This document shows, piece after piece, positions 11,656 through 23,977 of a stretch of 64,000 nucleotides of DNA. The notes below the pieces were generated by a model. The model was not told where the DNA came from. It did not search any database and saw nothing but the letters and a program-made list of their open reading frames with translations. The translations under genes were made by a program, and so were the position numbers. The stretch lies in NCBI GenBank assembly GCA_002104905.1, contig MCFE01000012.1, positions 1-64,000 on the forward strand. Direction: 5' to 3'. Numbering within the stretch: position 1 is the first letter of the stretch; each line of letters begins with the position of its first letter. This DNA comes from Basidiobolus meristosporus CBS 931.73 (taxonomy: Eukaryota; Basidiobolomycota; Basidiobolomycetes; Basidiobolales; Basidiobolaceae).

Positions 11656-14140
11656 ATGTGTCGCAGTAGTAGTGAAAGATCAACCTTATATCAATATTGC
11701 ATCATATATATTGGGAATCAATTCAAATTGTGGCTGGCTAACTGCATCACGGCCATTATAAATGGCTGCCCTAGGGCTCTATACAGTTTAGCGAAGATGT
11801 ACCGGAATTTTGGAAGACTACCCTCCCCAGCCGAAGAAACACAGCCTGATGGTTACTGGAAGGTAAGGGTAACATCGATGTGAATGTACCTTCGCCAGCT
11901 GCTAAAGAAGTATAAAAAAGCTCCCCATGTTTCAGAATTTTAAAGAGTTATTTGGGGTAAATAATGAGTTGTTATTCCAAATAGAAAGAGAAGCGCATGT
12001 TTCATTAGCATACAGTAAGTCAGATAAGGTAATACCAAGGCATAAATTTGCGGTTATCGAGTCATGTAGTGAGCATTATGCAAGTACCTAGAGATTCGAG
12101 GAGAGATGGAGGGTGTCACGACTGCCATCTCCATGCTTGATCAACGAGCAAGCTATCTAACTGAGGTTTCGTTAGTTAGCGCTATTGTGGCCATCATTTA
12201 GAAGTAACATCAGATATTTTAGCTTAGTGAGCGGGAATCTAGGTCTAGGCCGAAGTCACTAAGGCGACGAAAATTACATAATGCATTAAGGACAAGAGTG
12301 GACATAGTGAAGAGACATGAGATAGAGTTGGCTAGGCTCTCAAAAGCACCCGAATCCTTTGCACCTTATTCCTATTTCTTGGAAACCCCTCGTACTATGA
12401 TCAATTTACTTGAGAAGAACGACAGCAAACTAAATGCTTTAAGGGTCTCAACGAACTCGCATATCTGGTGTGACCCAGTAAAGAAGGTATGCCCCATCCA
12501 TAGCTAAATATGATACCCCGCATGTAGCAAACCAATTTTTCACTGGGGCTAGCATTTGAATATTCAGAGTTATGACTTCGGAAAGTTTTCTTTGGCCCGA
12601 GACGGATTAAAGCGGCTTCTTATCGAGTTGGTAGTATTGGGATTTACTACCTTTAAGAATTGATGATGTTCTGACCAACTATCGACAAGACGGATGATCT
12701 CATCAGTGAAACGAAAAATATGCATTTGCTTGAGCCTTTATTGGAAAACGACCTCATTGAACTGCGACAAGCCACAGAAGATACACTAGCCCCGTATTCG
12801 AAATCCAAAAATCTGCTCATTTTGGTCGAAATTTACAAGGGACAGCAGTGCCTAAAAGTGAAGAATGACTATCAAATGTATACTATTCGATACTATTCAA
12901 CTGTATGTAGGAGAGTTCGCATTTAACAGTGTGATAGGAATACCATCCACGACATGAACACGAAGCTAAAGAGATGTATTACGAATGAACTGGAAAAACT
13001 GCAATACCATCATAGCAGGATCAAACTGGAAGTCAGGTGAGTATATGTCACTTGCACTCTCTACAGGGGCCCTTGATTTTACTGCACTTGCGTAGTTTTG
13101 GTAGGTTCGCTATCCTAGACAAAAAGTATAAAGATGTGTGGGAAATACCAGATGTGGTACAAAACACCATTCTAACTGCCGATTTGCGTTACACATTCAT
13201 ATCAAGGTAAGGTATTCTAATTACACCCCAGACTTCTCTAGTTCACGTTAGTATCCTAGAATCCATGAGGGATTAGAGCAAAATCCAATCATGGAATATC
13301 TCAAGTATTTCAAAACTGAATCGACAGAATGTGTCAACAACCCCCAAGTCTACTATAAGATGTATTTTTCCGATAAAACCATCCTGGAGTTCAAACTCAG
13401 CGGGGGAATCATCTCGTCATCTATGGTGCTCAGTGAACCTCGAACCTTAACTAGAATGAATAAGATCTTTCCAGAATGGTAGGTTTCTTTTTAACTTGGC
13501 TTAACTAGATGCAAATCTCAAAACAACAAACCAGTTTTTTTGATTTACAGATCGCATTAACAGCGAGTAAGATAGGTGAGATTTCCCCCGAGGTGGAATT
13601 CTTCCTAAGCAACATACAGCCAAAGTCGTAAATTATCGGGTTTGATTATTGTAGAAAGCCGAATTTTAACTCTACCTTTAGCCAGGATGGGATTTCCTTC
13701 CTTAACACCAGCAATCTTATCGTAGAGAGAATAACGAAAGTTCGAAGCTGGCATTTCATTGGATTACCTAAAGATTGGATAGTGGAACTTCAGGAACAAA
13801 CTAGATATGACTATAAACATCGAGGTAAGTCAGGTTTCAAGATGAAAGAAACTGACGGGGAACGCTTTCACGCCGTGAAAATTAAGGTATAAAACGATAA
13901 AGGCTCTGATGGCGGTTATCTGCTTACTTATAGCGTATGTAGATATATCGGGAGCATTGGAAAGATGTACTCATCAAGAACGTATTGCCACGCACTTCAA
14001 ATCGCCCTTATTGGGGTCTTGAGGATGTAGTTGACAGAAATGATTTTTTGGTCTTGCAAAAGTACACTAACAAGCTCCTGAGTGGCCTTGCGACCAAGTG
14101 TTTGAGTACAAATTTATCCAGAACGCATTGCTTGAATTGA
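11656..14140 (+). CDS. Unidentified multi-exon protein with helical/coiled-coil stretches
   Basis: At least nine exons can be chained with frame kept over most junctions: MCRSSSERS at 11656; NFKELFGVNNELLF near 11937; IRGEMEGVTTAISML near 12093; LSERESRSRPKS near 12222; FSLARDGLKRLLIEL near 12585; TDDLISETKNMHLLEP near 12690; CDRNTIHDMNTKLKR near 12928; FAILDKKYKDVWEIP near 13106; MEYLKYFKTES near 13291; and a last exon IYREHWKDVLIKNV ending at the stop at 14140. The middle is charged and helical. One junction (near 13206-13280) would not close in frame, and one intron would be only 27 nt, so errors or decay are possible. I do not recognise the family. Confidence 0.5.
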
Positions 14141-14391
14141 ACCGAACTGCTTCTAGAAGAATATATAGTATTCTTTATGTTTTATTATTCGATAAGTGGT
14201 GGAAACATATGTATATGGTATCATAACATGAAATGAACAACCCTGAGATCTAGTTAAAGGAATTTGTATTCCGGGTACTACAATATACTCGACATTGCAG
14301 ATTAAGGTTCCTTAGAGTAACATCCTTTGCCGACTCAAGAAGATTGATGAAAAGTAAATAAGCCTCCTCAACTTGCGAATTGGTATCAAAG

Positions 14392-15449
14392 CTATTCCTT
14401 CTGAGATGGTAGTCCCGGTGGCGGTGGTGGCGGCAGTGGCAACTCCTCGTCAGAGTCAAATTCCACACTTTCATCCTTAACAAACTCACCATTCTCGTCG
14501 CTGGACAAAAATAAGTTTATGTTAATTATAGCAAACATTTGTATTCTGAGCATGTCGCTTTACCGCTTCCATCCTGCCTGTTGTTGGAAGATATTTGTTA
14601 ACCATCGCCAAGAACCAAGTAAATGTGTGTTTCGCGGGTTACCTGCGCCAATTGCAAGTGATATTTTTCCAGCGCTATTCTGTGCACCTCCTCAGGCGAT
14701 ACAGGCGTCTGATCATCCCCAACGATCACACTTTGCTTTCCCTTGGTAATTTTCGGACCCTGCACCATCCAAGGAAACACGTAGTCTTGAGAGCTATATG
14801 TTGTAGCAACGATTGGTTTGGCCTTTGGCTTTGGTTGCTGGCGAGTGAATTGAGGTTGAAAAATTGATCGATTGTCAACACGCTCACTCTTCTTAGTAGA
14901 GAGAGGATTATATCGTGGGCCAGGTAAAAGTGCTTTTGTCATTTTCTCTTGTGTACTAGACAACAGGGGCGTTGAAGAGGAAGTTTCTTCTTGTACCTAA
15001 TTGCGTAATTGCGTAATTGATTCTTACTTAGTATCCTAGTCAAGTTTCCAATTCGAGGACTTTACCTTCACGATGGGCAATTGTTTGACAGAGAAAGTCT
15101 CTTTTTCTAACCGATGTAATTCTCGTTAGCTAGTTGCTCGAACACCACACTCCAAACGAACGCTAAATACCCTCTCGATGCTTTCTACCCTTTCTGTGGA
15201 TCGATAATTGCTTTATGTCGTCTAAAATTGGTTTCCATCTACAGACCAAACATTTGTATTTTCCATTTGCCAGCAACGTAGCCTCTTTGGGGGAAATCTT
15301 TTCTGCTAATAATTCATCTGTCTGGCATGTTGAATGAAGCGATAAGCAATCAGCCAGTCTATAGTTGTATTCTCCAGAGTAAACCTTACCAAACGTTTGG
15401 TATGTCGGTTGTTTTCGGACCTACTTCGCTCTCCAGTCAGTTTAAACAT
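14392..15449 (-). CDS. SCNM1: SCNM1-like minor-spliceosome protein
   Basis: Six exons (15390-15449, 15171-15321, 15066-15106, 14643-14996, 14564-14577, 14392-14500) sum to 729 nt, or 242 aa; human SCNM1 is about 230 aa. Residues 24-47 (LLAEKISPKEATLLANGKYKC onwards) match the human DLLASYIPEDEALMLRDGRF segment. A matrin/U1C-type C2H2 finger follows: C44-x2-C47-x14-H62-x5-H68, the same spacing as human. The middle is Pro/Gln/Lys-rich. The tail reads AGWKRDENGEFVKDESVEF, then DSDEE, against human SGWIPDGRGRWVKDENVEF plus DSDEE. It ends in a PPPPPPGLP run. SCNM1 is a component of the human minor (U12) spliceosome. A 14-nt microexon (14564-14577) is needed to join the conserved tail. Confidence 0.85.
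14564..14577 (-). other. 14-nt coding microexon of the SCNM1-like gene
   Basis: Reading GCAGGATGGAAGCG, flanked by CAG on the 5' side and GTAAAG on the 3' side. It supplies AGWK and part of an Arg codon exactly where SCNM1 proteins carry SGW. Without it the two neighbouring exons cannot join in frame. Confidence 0.75.
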
Positions 15450-15721
15450 GTTGTGACACAATAATAGGATGGATCAGCAACATCCAAAGCGATTCCTAAC
15501 TTGGGTTTCGTTGTATATATAGAGCACAAATTGCAATAGCGATTATTTGCAATCTGATCGAACACTATTCGATTGATTTTGGACATGATTCTGGGGAATT
15601 CAATAAAATCGATACTCCATAGAACCTGCGGAAGTCCAATCATTTAGTATGATGGTTGATGAATATAACCAGTGTAGATTTTTCTTGTTTTGATATATCT
15701 CACTCTCATTCGAAAACTCTG

Positions 15722-15993
15722 ATGTTGGGGAAACTTGTTCACTACACTGCGGATGCTGTCTTAGTGAGCGCCATGTTGGCCGGAATTAAGCGATCTACAG
15801 GATTAACGTAAGCGAACTTCCTATTAGTGTCAATGAGAATCTTAGTAATCCGTCATTCAGGCTAGCGGTAGACAAAATAGAAAGTCAAGAGGTACGCAAT
15901 GTAGTAGTTAAAGTTCTAAATGTAGGTGAATGGGTATTTGATCAAACAGTACTCTTGATGAATCTCTCCTCCTACTTCGAACGCAGACGCTAA
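15722..15993 (+). CDS. DUF1748 family small fungal membrane protein
   Basis: Two exons (15722-15807, 15861-15993) encode 72 aa. The N-terminus MLGKLVHYTADAVLVSAMLA and GIKRSTGLTL, then LNVGEWVFDQTV and a final SSYFERRR, are diagnostic of the fungal DUF1748 family, whose members are usually 70-80 aa with one hydrophobic N-terminal segment. The molecular role is not established. It is divergent from the SCNM1-like gene, with a 272-base shared spacer (15450-15721). The intron is 53 nt, with donor GTAAGC and acceptor TTCAG. Confidence 0.9.
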
Positions 15994-18900
15994 AAGTAAT
16001 TGAAGCATCAAAACCTTGCAAGTGTTATCAATATAAGCTTTTCGTTGGGGATCATGACGCGATGGGCCAAACTTATTCTGACTGTAGGCTTACGAAGCGT
16101 CATCCCATCATTCACACATAAACTTTATCTATTCCAACGCTACACATGATTATGGCTGATACGTACATCTATTATCATACAGATGGATGGCTCAAAATTT
16201 CAGATTTTATTGCTTCTGGACGTTTATAGCCCCAAGTTTGCACCGGAGATGGATAGCTGCACTACGCATTTTCTACTAGAGAAACGTATATTACAGCAGT
16301 GGCTTGTAACTTAGTGCTGAATGCTAGAAGTAATTGAAATTCACGTCCATATCAACATTTAGCGCTCAAGCGCATACCATATGGCAGATGAACCAGCAAT
16401 CAATGCCTATTTCAGTGAGGCATTGGTGAGGAATCGGCTACATCTTGTATTCTATACGACATTCTAATTGTGTGTGTACCAAATCACTTTGCGTAACAAA
16501 TAACGAATCTCCAAAGAACAATAAGGAAATGAACTCGATGGAGTATCAGCATTCAAGCCCAATACTACAACCAGCAAACATAACTCACAACAAATCATAT
16601 TTTATTGAGGAGGTGAACACGGTTGTGTGTCAACCAAAAAAGTCCGCATACCATTCAGAACTATCCACATGTAGCTGACTTGTGAAGTGAATGAAGAGTA
16701 TTGTTTACCTTTCAACTCTCGACCAATCACCCCTGCACTATGCTAAATCAAGTTAGAATGGCTCATCCTTGACCAAACAGCAACCAACAAACGATGTCTA
16801 CATATGAGTTTACAGTACCCTACTGAACGGTTATAACTGATACATGCTCACATGAGATGGATCTAACAGAGTAAGAATCTCAATCTGAAACGAGTGCGTT
16901 TTTTTCGCAACACAGTTCCTGTCGCAGTCACCGCGCAATCCTGAAGCCGACATTAGTTTTGAATCGCTTGGAAGCGTTTCCTATAGGGTGAATCCGGCTC
17001 AAATGAAATATGAGATACGTGCATATGGCGGACCCTCATGAAACCCACGATGAATGAAACCATACGATATGAAGAGAGTTACAGTGATACCTGTTGTGCA
17101 ATTTGATGCTGATGAAATGCGCGCATAAGCACACCAACTGAAGTGAACTGGAAAACGAGATTTCACTAACTAGCTCAGTGACCAATCAAGGAACCCTTTC
17201 CGCTACCAAAACGTGACCAGCCTGAACGACATCAATCGCTTAATCTGGATTTTCATATCTATGCGAGTAGACTCCAGTCAACGAAGCGATCTAGAATAAA
17301 TATGGAACTGAATTCCAGGCCACACCAGCATGACTTGGAGCAATATTCTTATAAGAGATGACCACTTCATCAGAGATTTACCCTCTGCTATCAGATGACA
17401 AGTGTTTGTCTGAACTTTGGGGTTTGTGCAACATTTCATTACCGTCATGAGGCTGGGGGACACGATGAATTTCCAACCAGGCCAATTTTGATAGGCCTGC
17501 GGAGGCTACTGTAGGCTGCGAATTGTTGTTGCTTAGACTTCCCAACCTCGAGATCTCACTCACAAATCGGGTATAGTGGATAAACCCCTACTGAAGCACC
17601 AAGCTCAATGATTTATACCGGTCTGTAAACCATTGCACAGAACATTTTTGATAAATTGCATCTCCCACCCTCTGCGACGATTCTTGTAGCTAAACCAGAA
17701 TCGCATCAATGGCGCCAACCCACCATTTACCTCAAATGATGTCGAATAGATGTTCAGCCGGTTGTTCAGCTGAGTGGATCTAGAGACTGATTTGCATACA
17801 TGCCGCTCATTGCCATATCACTGGGTGATCCTTGATTTCGTGAACATGCGAGAACGCTGAGATCCAGGGTGATTGGTTGGTCCTGGAATAATTTGTAGGA
17901 TTCCCTTTCAAGCAGTGATTTACATTGGAGAGCGTGAGGGCTAGATCCGGAAAATACTAAAAATAGAAGAGCTCATCGGTGGGAGTTCTTTGATTGGCCC
18001 ATCGTATTGATGCCAGTAGATTGCTAATGTAGCGGATATGGTTTTTCTGTCTGACTACAGCTAGCGTCGACTTATTTAGGTATGAGGCGATATGGTGAAG
18101 CGGCGTTTCCACCGCTCGTATATAGTGAGGTATCATCCTCTTCACAGGCACAACACGGCTAGCTGCTGATTGTCCAATGTCGTCGAGGTTCGCCTGCTGC
18201 AGTGGGTTCGAAAATGGATATCTGGGTTATTGTGCTGAATCCTCGCATTTCAGATTGCTCATCTGGCCAAAGCTGAGATTGGCTTTTGTTCTAAAACGGC
18301 TTGATTGTATTGGTGAATGCAGGTAGAACTTGGCAGTTTGTGAGAAATTAATCAAAGTCTTTGATCCACATGATGGCCGATGCTTGGCTGATGTCAAGGT
18401 ATCTTGGAGATCCACATAAAACTATTGGTAACGGAGAACTCAATTAGCAGCTCTTGCGGAAAAGGGATAGCCTTATGTAGATAGCCCTATAGTTTAATGT
18501 ACTTGAATCGTATAATCTAATCCTGTGATGGTTTCCGAGTCCTTTTTGGGATTGGGCCAAAGTGATCCCTTTTCACAACCAATTCCAGGTTCTCCAGGAT
18601 CAAGGAGCCACTTAGATCAATATCCCGTGCAACTGGTTGTTGGATACACATTAAAGGAGTCAGATGAACGCTTGGAACAAGCTGCACAACAGGTAGCCGC
18701 TTGGTAATCAGTCCCATCTTTTCATATGATATGCGTGACAAGGTAAACGTCTTGACGATTTCCACCAATCTTCCCTTCAGTTAAAGGTAACAGGCCCGGC
18801 CAAATCCTCGTGTGACTTGATCCAAATGTAAATCGTGTTTCACCAGCTACAAGATGTTGCGAGTTACTCTTGGTTACGAAATTTGTAGTGTGAATATATG

Positions 18901-19430
18901 AAGTCACCAGGTTAGGGAAGTTGAAAGCGGATGTTTATCCCGTTGCAGAGCCATAAATATCATCACCACCTTGACTGTATCTTCCAAGCTCTTTGGGTTG
19001 AGCGTAAATAACCGATTAAACTTGATAGCTGCTGTTCATGCCTGAAAATTTTCAGCTATTCATTTATCTGATTTGATCCATTCATTTTATCCGATCTACA
19101 TCAAAATCTGTACTAGTATTAACAACTCGTGACCCTTTCACTATTTTAACTCTTCCTGCGTTCACCACTTGTCCTTTCCTTATATTTCGTTTCTTTCGTA
19201 GAGTGTAGTTGACAGTCAAGGTCAACATAGCCCTTCTATCCAGATATTTCCCCTTCTCCCATACCTTCTGACCTCTTAGTCCCGCCTAATTTCATATCAA
19301 GTTTCCTTGGTATTAGCTCTATTGGCACATCGGCTGTTCTCGATACACCTTGGGAATACAGCAACTGCTCGCACGCCTTGGATTCTTTTATGGGCTTACA
19401 CCAAACATAGGGAAGCAGCCAAACGCAGAT
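15994..19430. other. Long spacer, no supported gene
   Basis: About 3.4 kb with only short open frames on both strands (for example 16445-16678 + and 18517-18768 -) and no domain, signal peptide or splice-consistent chain that I could find. Upstream of 19431 the frame also has an earlier ATG at 19350, but the conserved FNIP start aligns with 19431. Confidence 0.45.
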
Positions 19431-22400
19431 ATGTTGCAAAAATTATTTCGAAAGCATTCTCTCGAGCAATCTCAAGAAAAGCATGTCAATGCCTTATTAG
19501 AACCCATGAGGTACTTTTTGTGCACCATTTACTCTTCCGCATTATCTCTACTCGGGTCATCGTCGGTGGGTCTCTTCTGTTCACTCATCCATTCTTACTT
19601 TTCACATCTAGCTGGACTCCGGCGCCCTTCGAGCCCCGCCAAATTCGGGTACTCGTCTGTCAGGATAACGGCGATAAAAGAAAAATACCTCTGTTGGATA
19701 CCAACCTTACTTTCGACGAGGCAGGTGGCCAATTTCTGTCCAGCTCGTCTCCTTCCACTCGTAATGGGTCCAGCTCCTCCTGGTCCGACGGCAGCTTTTT
19801 TTCTCCTCGATCGAAGAGAAACTCTACCAACACTCTCCCGTTCTCAACGGGAAACAGTTCCACCATGTCATCGTACAAAAAGGTAAGTCTCTATATGGCA
19901 TAGCATGCCAATACAGCGGTTACTAACAAACACGTAGTTGAGTTACAACCTAGACATTATAGGGGAAATGATGTTTGGCGCAGTCCCTCTATCTTACAAA
20001 GGAATGACAACAAAAATCCATCACATCAAAGGAGCGAAGCCCCAAATCCTGCTGACCAAGCTCTTCTCTATCAATATGGGCGATTTGGAACAGTGTTCAG
20101 GAAAGGCACGTCGGTCCATGTCAATTAATTCTGAATGCAGTGATATCTCATCCGAATCATGGTCTACTTCCGCTAACGATTACTGGAGTCCCAATCTGAT
20201 TAACCGGAGCAGCAATGGGGTTGACTTCGGTAAAACCAATGGTAATCACTCCCGTCACGATAGCTTTTCGTCCAGCATCTTCTCCGTGGACGGGAATAAC
20301 AGCGATGAGGAGAACACTTCGAGAGCTTATCCAACTGGAATACCAAATCCAAAAAATCACCGAGCTAGCTCTGTTCATAGTCTGAGTTCGTCAGTCAGCT
20401 CTTACAAGGACAAGAGACTGTGGAGGTCCGGGCAAACAAGTATAGAGAATGGTGTGTTTAATCCGACACCATTACCCGGAAAGCCATGTGTTGGTGAATC
20501 GGTATGGAGCAAGTTAATGTCTCCACCACGTTTGCTTCCTTAGTAACCGACCTTATTTCTAGAGCGCTTTGAAGCACAGCTCTCGATCCATCATGTATTC
20601 AATTGGAATTGTCATATCGCTTGAAGACAACAAATCCCTCAAGGATTATCTCTTCTCTCATTTCTCGTTATTAGAGGCCCGATTACACAAGCTTCATGGA
20701 GTCGTGATGAACCTGTTATGCCCGTTGCTTCGAAAGAATCTCATGAAGGCTCATTGTCCTCAAAGTTCGGTAAGCCATCTTAAAGTCACTAGAAATCTCG
20801 GGTACAAAATCAATTTCTCACTCATCGCACTTCAGATGTATCCGCATAGAAGTGGGTCATTGGCATCATTGCCACCCTACAGTTTACAAACGGAGGCTGT
20901 TCTGGTAGAAGCTGTGCACAAATTCGTGCAGGACGTCTGCGACCTTTATAGAACCCCTAGACTTCAGGTCAGTTATGCGCCATATACGACAGAATACATA
21001 TCCCGGCAATCTAACACTGCTACTCCATAGACTCCCCTCTGGCTGAACCTTCACACTTTTCCAAGCAACCAAAAGGTGTATTATCAGACATTTATCTCAG
21101 AGCTGACCGATATACTGGCAAAGTTTGAAACACCCAAGTTCAACTGGTATCCTTTTATTTGCGGCGCTTTGTGTGTGATATAGAGGAAGGTTACAAACAC
21201 CCGTATTTATCCTGAACTAAGCAATCATTAGCTTTATCTCCACACTGTTCACAGCAGTTCTAACAAATCATCTTTCATGGGTGCCTACTGTAACGCCACC
21301 GGGTTTGAGCGGAGCCAGCAACTCCGAGATGGTTAGTCGATAACATTCCCGCAACTGTCGAATGTATTCTAGCAGCCATACTGATCGTTTGCAACAGAAA
21401 CATCCCTTCGACACTACGGGCCTGTCATATAATCCTCTTTGGGCGCAATACAGGTATCTGATGATTTTGAGCGATAGTAGCGTCCCTAACCCTAGTCCTA
21501 ATACTTGTCTACACTAGTGATCTGTATGGGAACACTGGCAATCCGCCCAAGCTCTGCCGTGTGATTGTTGTGGGAACCAATGCTACCTTTGTTAAACGCA
21601 TACTCTACATCCTCAGCTACTTGCTGCGGTGCAATGAGGTGTTCGAGAATGTAGAGGAGTATGTGGTTGACGACTATGACTCCCAGTCAGACTCTTCGTC
21701 GATCCCTAGAGAGAATCTTGATTCACCGTTATATGGGGATACCCAGCCATTTTCTACAATATTGAACCTATCAGGCAGTACGGAACATTCGAATAGAAAA
21801 TACCCGGCCCCATTCGTAGCGACCTTGAAAAATAGCGAACTGGAAGTGTGTAACCGTGTGAACTACCTAAAAGAAAGCCATCCCACGCAGAACAACATGT
21901 TTCAAGAAACCCTCACCTCATCACCCAAGGTTCTCGAGACAAGCCCCGAGTTTGATGGGAAGTTTGAGAAGAACGTGGGACTGCCATTAGCCAAGCATGC
22001 CTCGAAAGTTAGTCATGTAACTGAACAATTGAACAACAGCACTAATGGCAGAAAAGAGAGCAACAAGGGAGAAAAAGTCATTGACAGTCCACTGCAGTGG
22101 GGCAATATTGAGCGTAGAAGTACTGGCGGATCTAATGTTCACCATGGACCTGATGGCGGAGCACCATTAAGCATCCCTGCTACAGACGATCTACCTTCCA
22201 GGCCAGACGGGTTTGTTGAGATTCCCATGATTGGCTCGCAGGTGGTTGCTCAAATTCCAGACGCTGAGGAACAAGGGGACTTGCGTCCGGATCGCCTGTT
22301 TGCAAAAAGCTTTGGCCGGTCTATGATGGTTGGGTATTGTCCAAAGTACATGCCCGATTTCGTGCTGATGGGACTACCAAGGTTTGATTTCCTTGACGAG

Positions 22401-23112
22401 TTGGAGAACGATCTGAAAGATTCTGTTCAGGTAAAGGAGGATCGACTGCTTGGAGTATAGTGAGGTGGTACTGATAATGGTGTTTATAGTATCACGTTGA
22501 TGGGCCCGTATCGCAATCAAGCTGTATTATTGCTGATACCAATACTTGGTAATGCCACCCTCCGTCTGGAACACACATCTTGTCTCCACATTAATCTCGA
22601 TGTATTCCTAGGCAATGCAACATAGTCGACTATATAGCAAGGTCCTCTGATCCAGGTTTTGAGGAAAACTTCAACCCCAAAAAAGGAGTTACTATACAGC
22701 GAGTTGTAGCGTCTGATTTCATACGCCAAACACTCACGCAAATGCAAAGCCTGTTTCGCCTCGGCATACCTGCTGAATCTGTACGGTCTCAATCATTAAT
22801 GCTTCTTCAACGCATCCACTAATCCGCTCCCTCCATCTCAGTGTGCTAGATACTTTGAGGATATGCTTCAGGAGTTATTCTTAAAGAGCCGTATTATAGC
22901 GGAGGTTTTGGACAGCCAGGAGATAGATCGTGAGATTGACCAGAAGGCACTTGGTGCGATAGTGAGGTAGATCACCAGGTTTAGCGCTGAATTAACTCAT
23001 TGAGGCTAACATTTTCCATTGCAGCCTTAAGGAATCAGATATGCCATTGCTTCTCTCCGTTGCCAAGACGCATAGTCTTGGGCTCATTCGCGATTTGAAT
23101 AAGCAGATGTAG
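19431..23112 (+). CDS. Folliculin-interacting protein (FNIP/Lst4 homologue)
   Basis: Thirteen exons (19431-19510, 19612-19882, 19938-20501, 20563-20769, 20836-20967, 21031-21146, 21232-21331, 21398-21453, 21518-22430, 22490-22548, 22612-22780, 22842-22966, 23025-23112) total 2880 nt, or 959 aa, in frame throughout. FNIP hallmarks in order: MLQKLF start; FEPRQIRVLVCQD; GEMMFGAVPLSYKG with TKIHHIKG; YLFSHFSLLEARL; CFISTLFTAVLTNHLSWVP; YNPLWAQY with DLYG; RVIVVGTNATFVKRIL; LFAKSFGRSMMVGYCPKYMP; SCIIADTNTW; and a DMPLLLSVAKTHS tail. FNIPs pair with folliculin (a longin/DENN heterodimer) to act on Rag GTPases in nutrient signalling at the lysosome or vacuole. A Ser-rich disordered stretch lies at about residues 135-305. 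Intron 6 looks U12-type. Confidence 0.93.
21147..21231 (+). other. Candidate U12-type (minor spliceosome) intron in the FNIP gene
   Basis: The 85-nt intron starts GTATCCTTTT, a match to the U12 donor consensus RTATCCTTT. A branch-site-like TCCTGAAC lies at 21210-21217 (consensus TCCTTRAC, one mismatch), about 15 nt before the terminal AG. No other reconstructed intron in the window has such a donor. The junction joins PKFN with CFISTLFTAVLTNHL, a strongly conserved FNIP segment, so splicing is supported at protein level. Confidence 0.75.
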
Positions 23113-23977
23113 GGACGTTTCTTCACGTCAAAGCGCATCGACCAACAAGAATCCACAATAGCTCTACGCATATGCAATAGCATGTCCAACAATGCCGACT
23201 TCCGCATTTCGTAGTCACTTTGAAAGGACAGGCCACGAGTATTCTGAACATTCACCTTATTCTAATTAATACGTCGTAATCTATTTCCGATTTACTATAA
23301 TTCTTATTTGCCTCGCCCCCACCCCCTTCGCCGAGGGAGCCAAAAAATTAGGTCGAAACCACGGCGGCGTACACACCAGTATTCTCAGAAATTCCGGGAC
23401 AACCAACTTATTAGTTGTAATCTTACTTGAGGAGATCATTCATTATCTTCAAGTGTCAATACCTAGACAATATCACGCACATCCCCATTCATTTTCGATT
23501 ATCTTCCAACAAAATGCCCTTGTAAATCACTTGACATTTTTTAGTGTATATATCCAACACGTCTGATATACTCTTCTTTCCTAGCCTTATTGACTATTTC
23601 CCTTGGTTATTCTAAATTAGTAGCATTTCATTGCGGTTGGAATTTTCAATCGTCCATGGTTTGTGCTATATCATATAAAGCTGCATTTGATCATGATCTT
23701 TTGCCGGTATTTCCATCACACCCCTGCTGGAAGGTGGAGATTTAGGTTTGGACCCTTCAATGTGCACTCAACTTTCCAAATTTTTTTGGACCTGAACTAT
23801 CCTAGTGACGACCTTAGCGTCGTAACCTTCATGAAAGTTCGGCAAAGTGCATGTGAATTAACATTCCATCTTTTATAAAGAATCAATAAATACTAAATGT
23901 ATGAGTAAAGTAGAGCAAACGTAATATACCAAGCCAGAAAAGTATGGGATGACATGACGGAAAGGGGGAGCGGGTAT
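23113..23977. other. Convergent spacer between FNIP and Rrm4-like genes
   Basis: 865 bases holding the 3' ends of two convergent genes. No gene is supported; open frames here are short and unconserved. Confidence 0.4.

Noticed and set aside
15437-15643. 68-codon minus-strand ORF overlapping the SCNM1-like start
   Set aside because: It has an ATG but no recognisable domain, overlaps the start of a better supported gene, and lies in the shared promoter.
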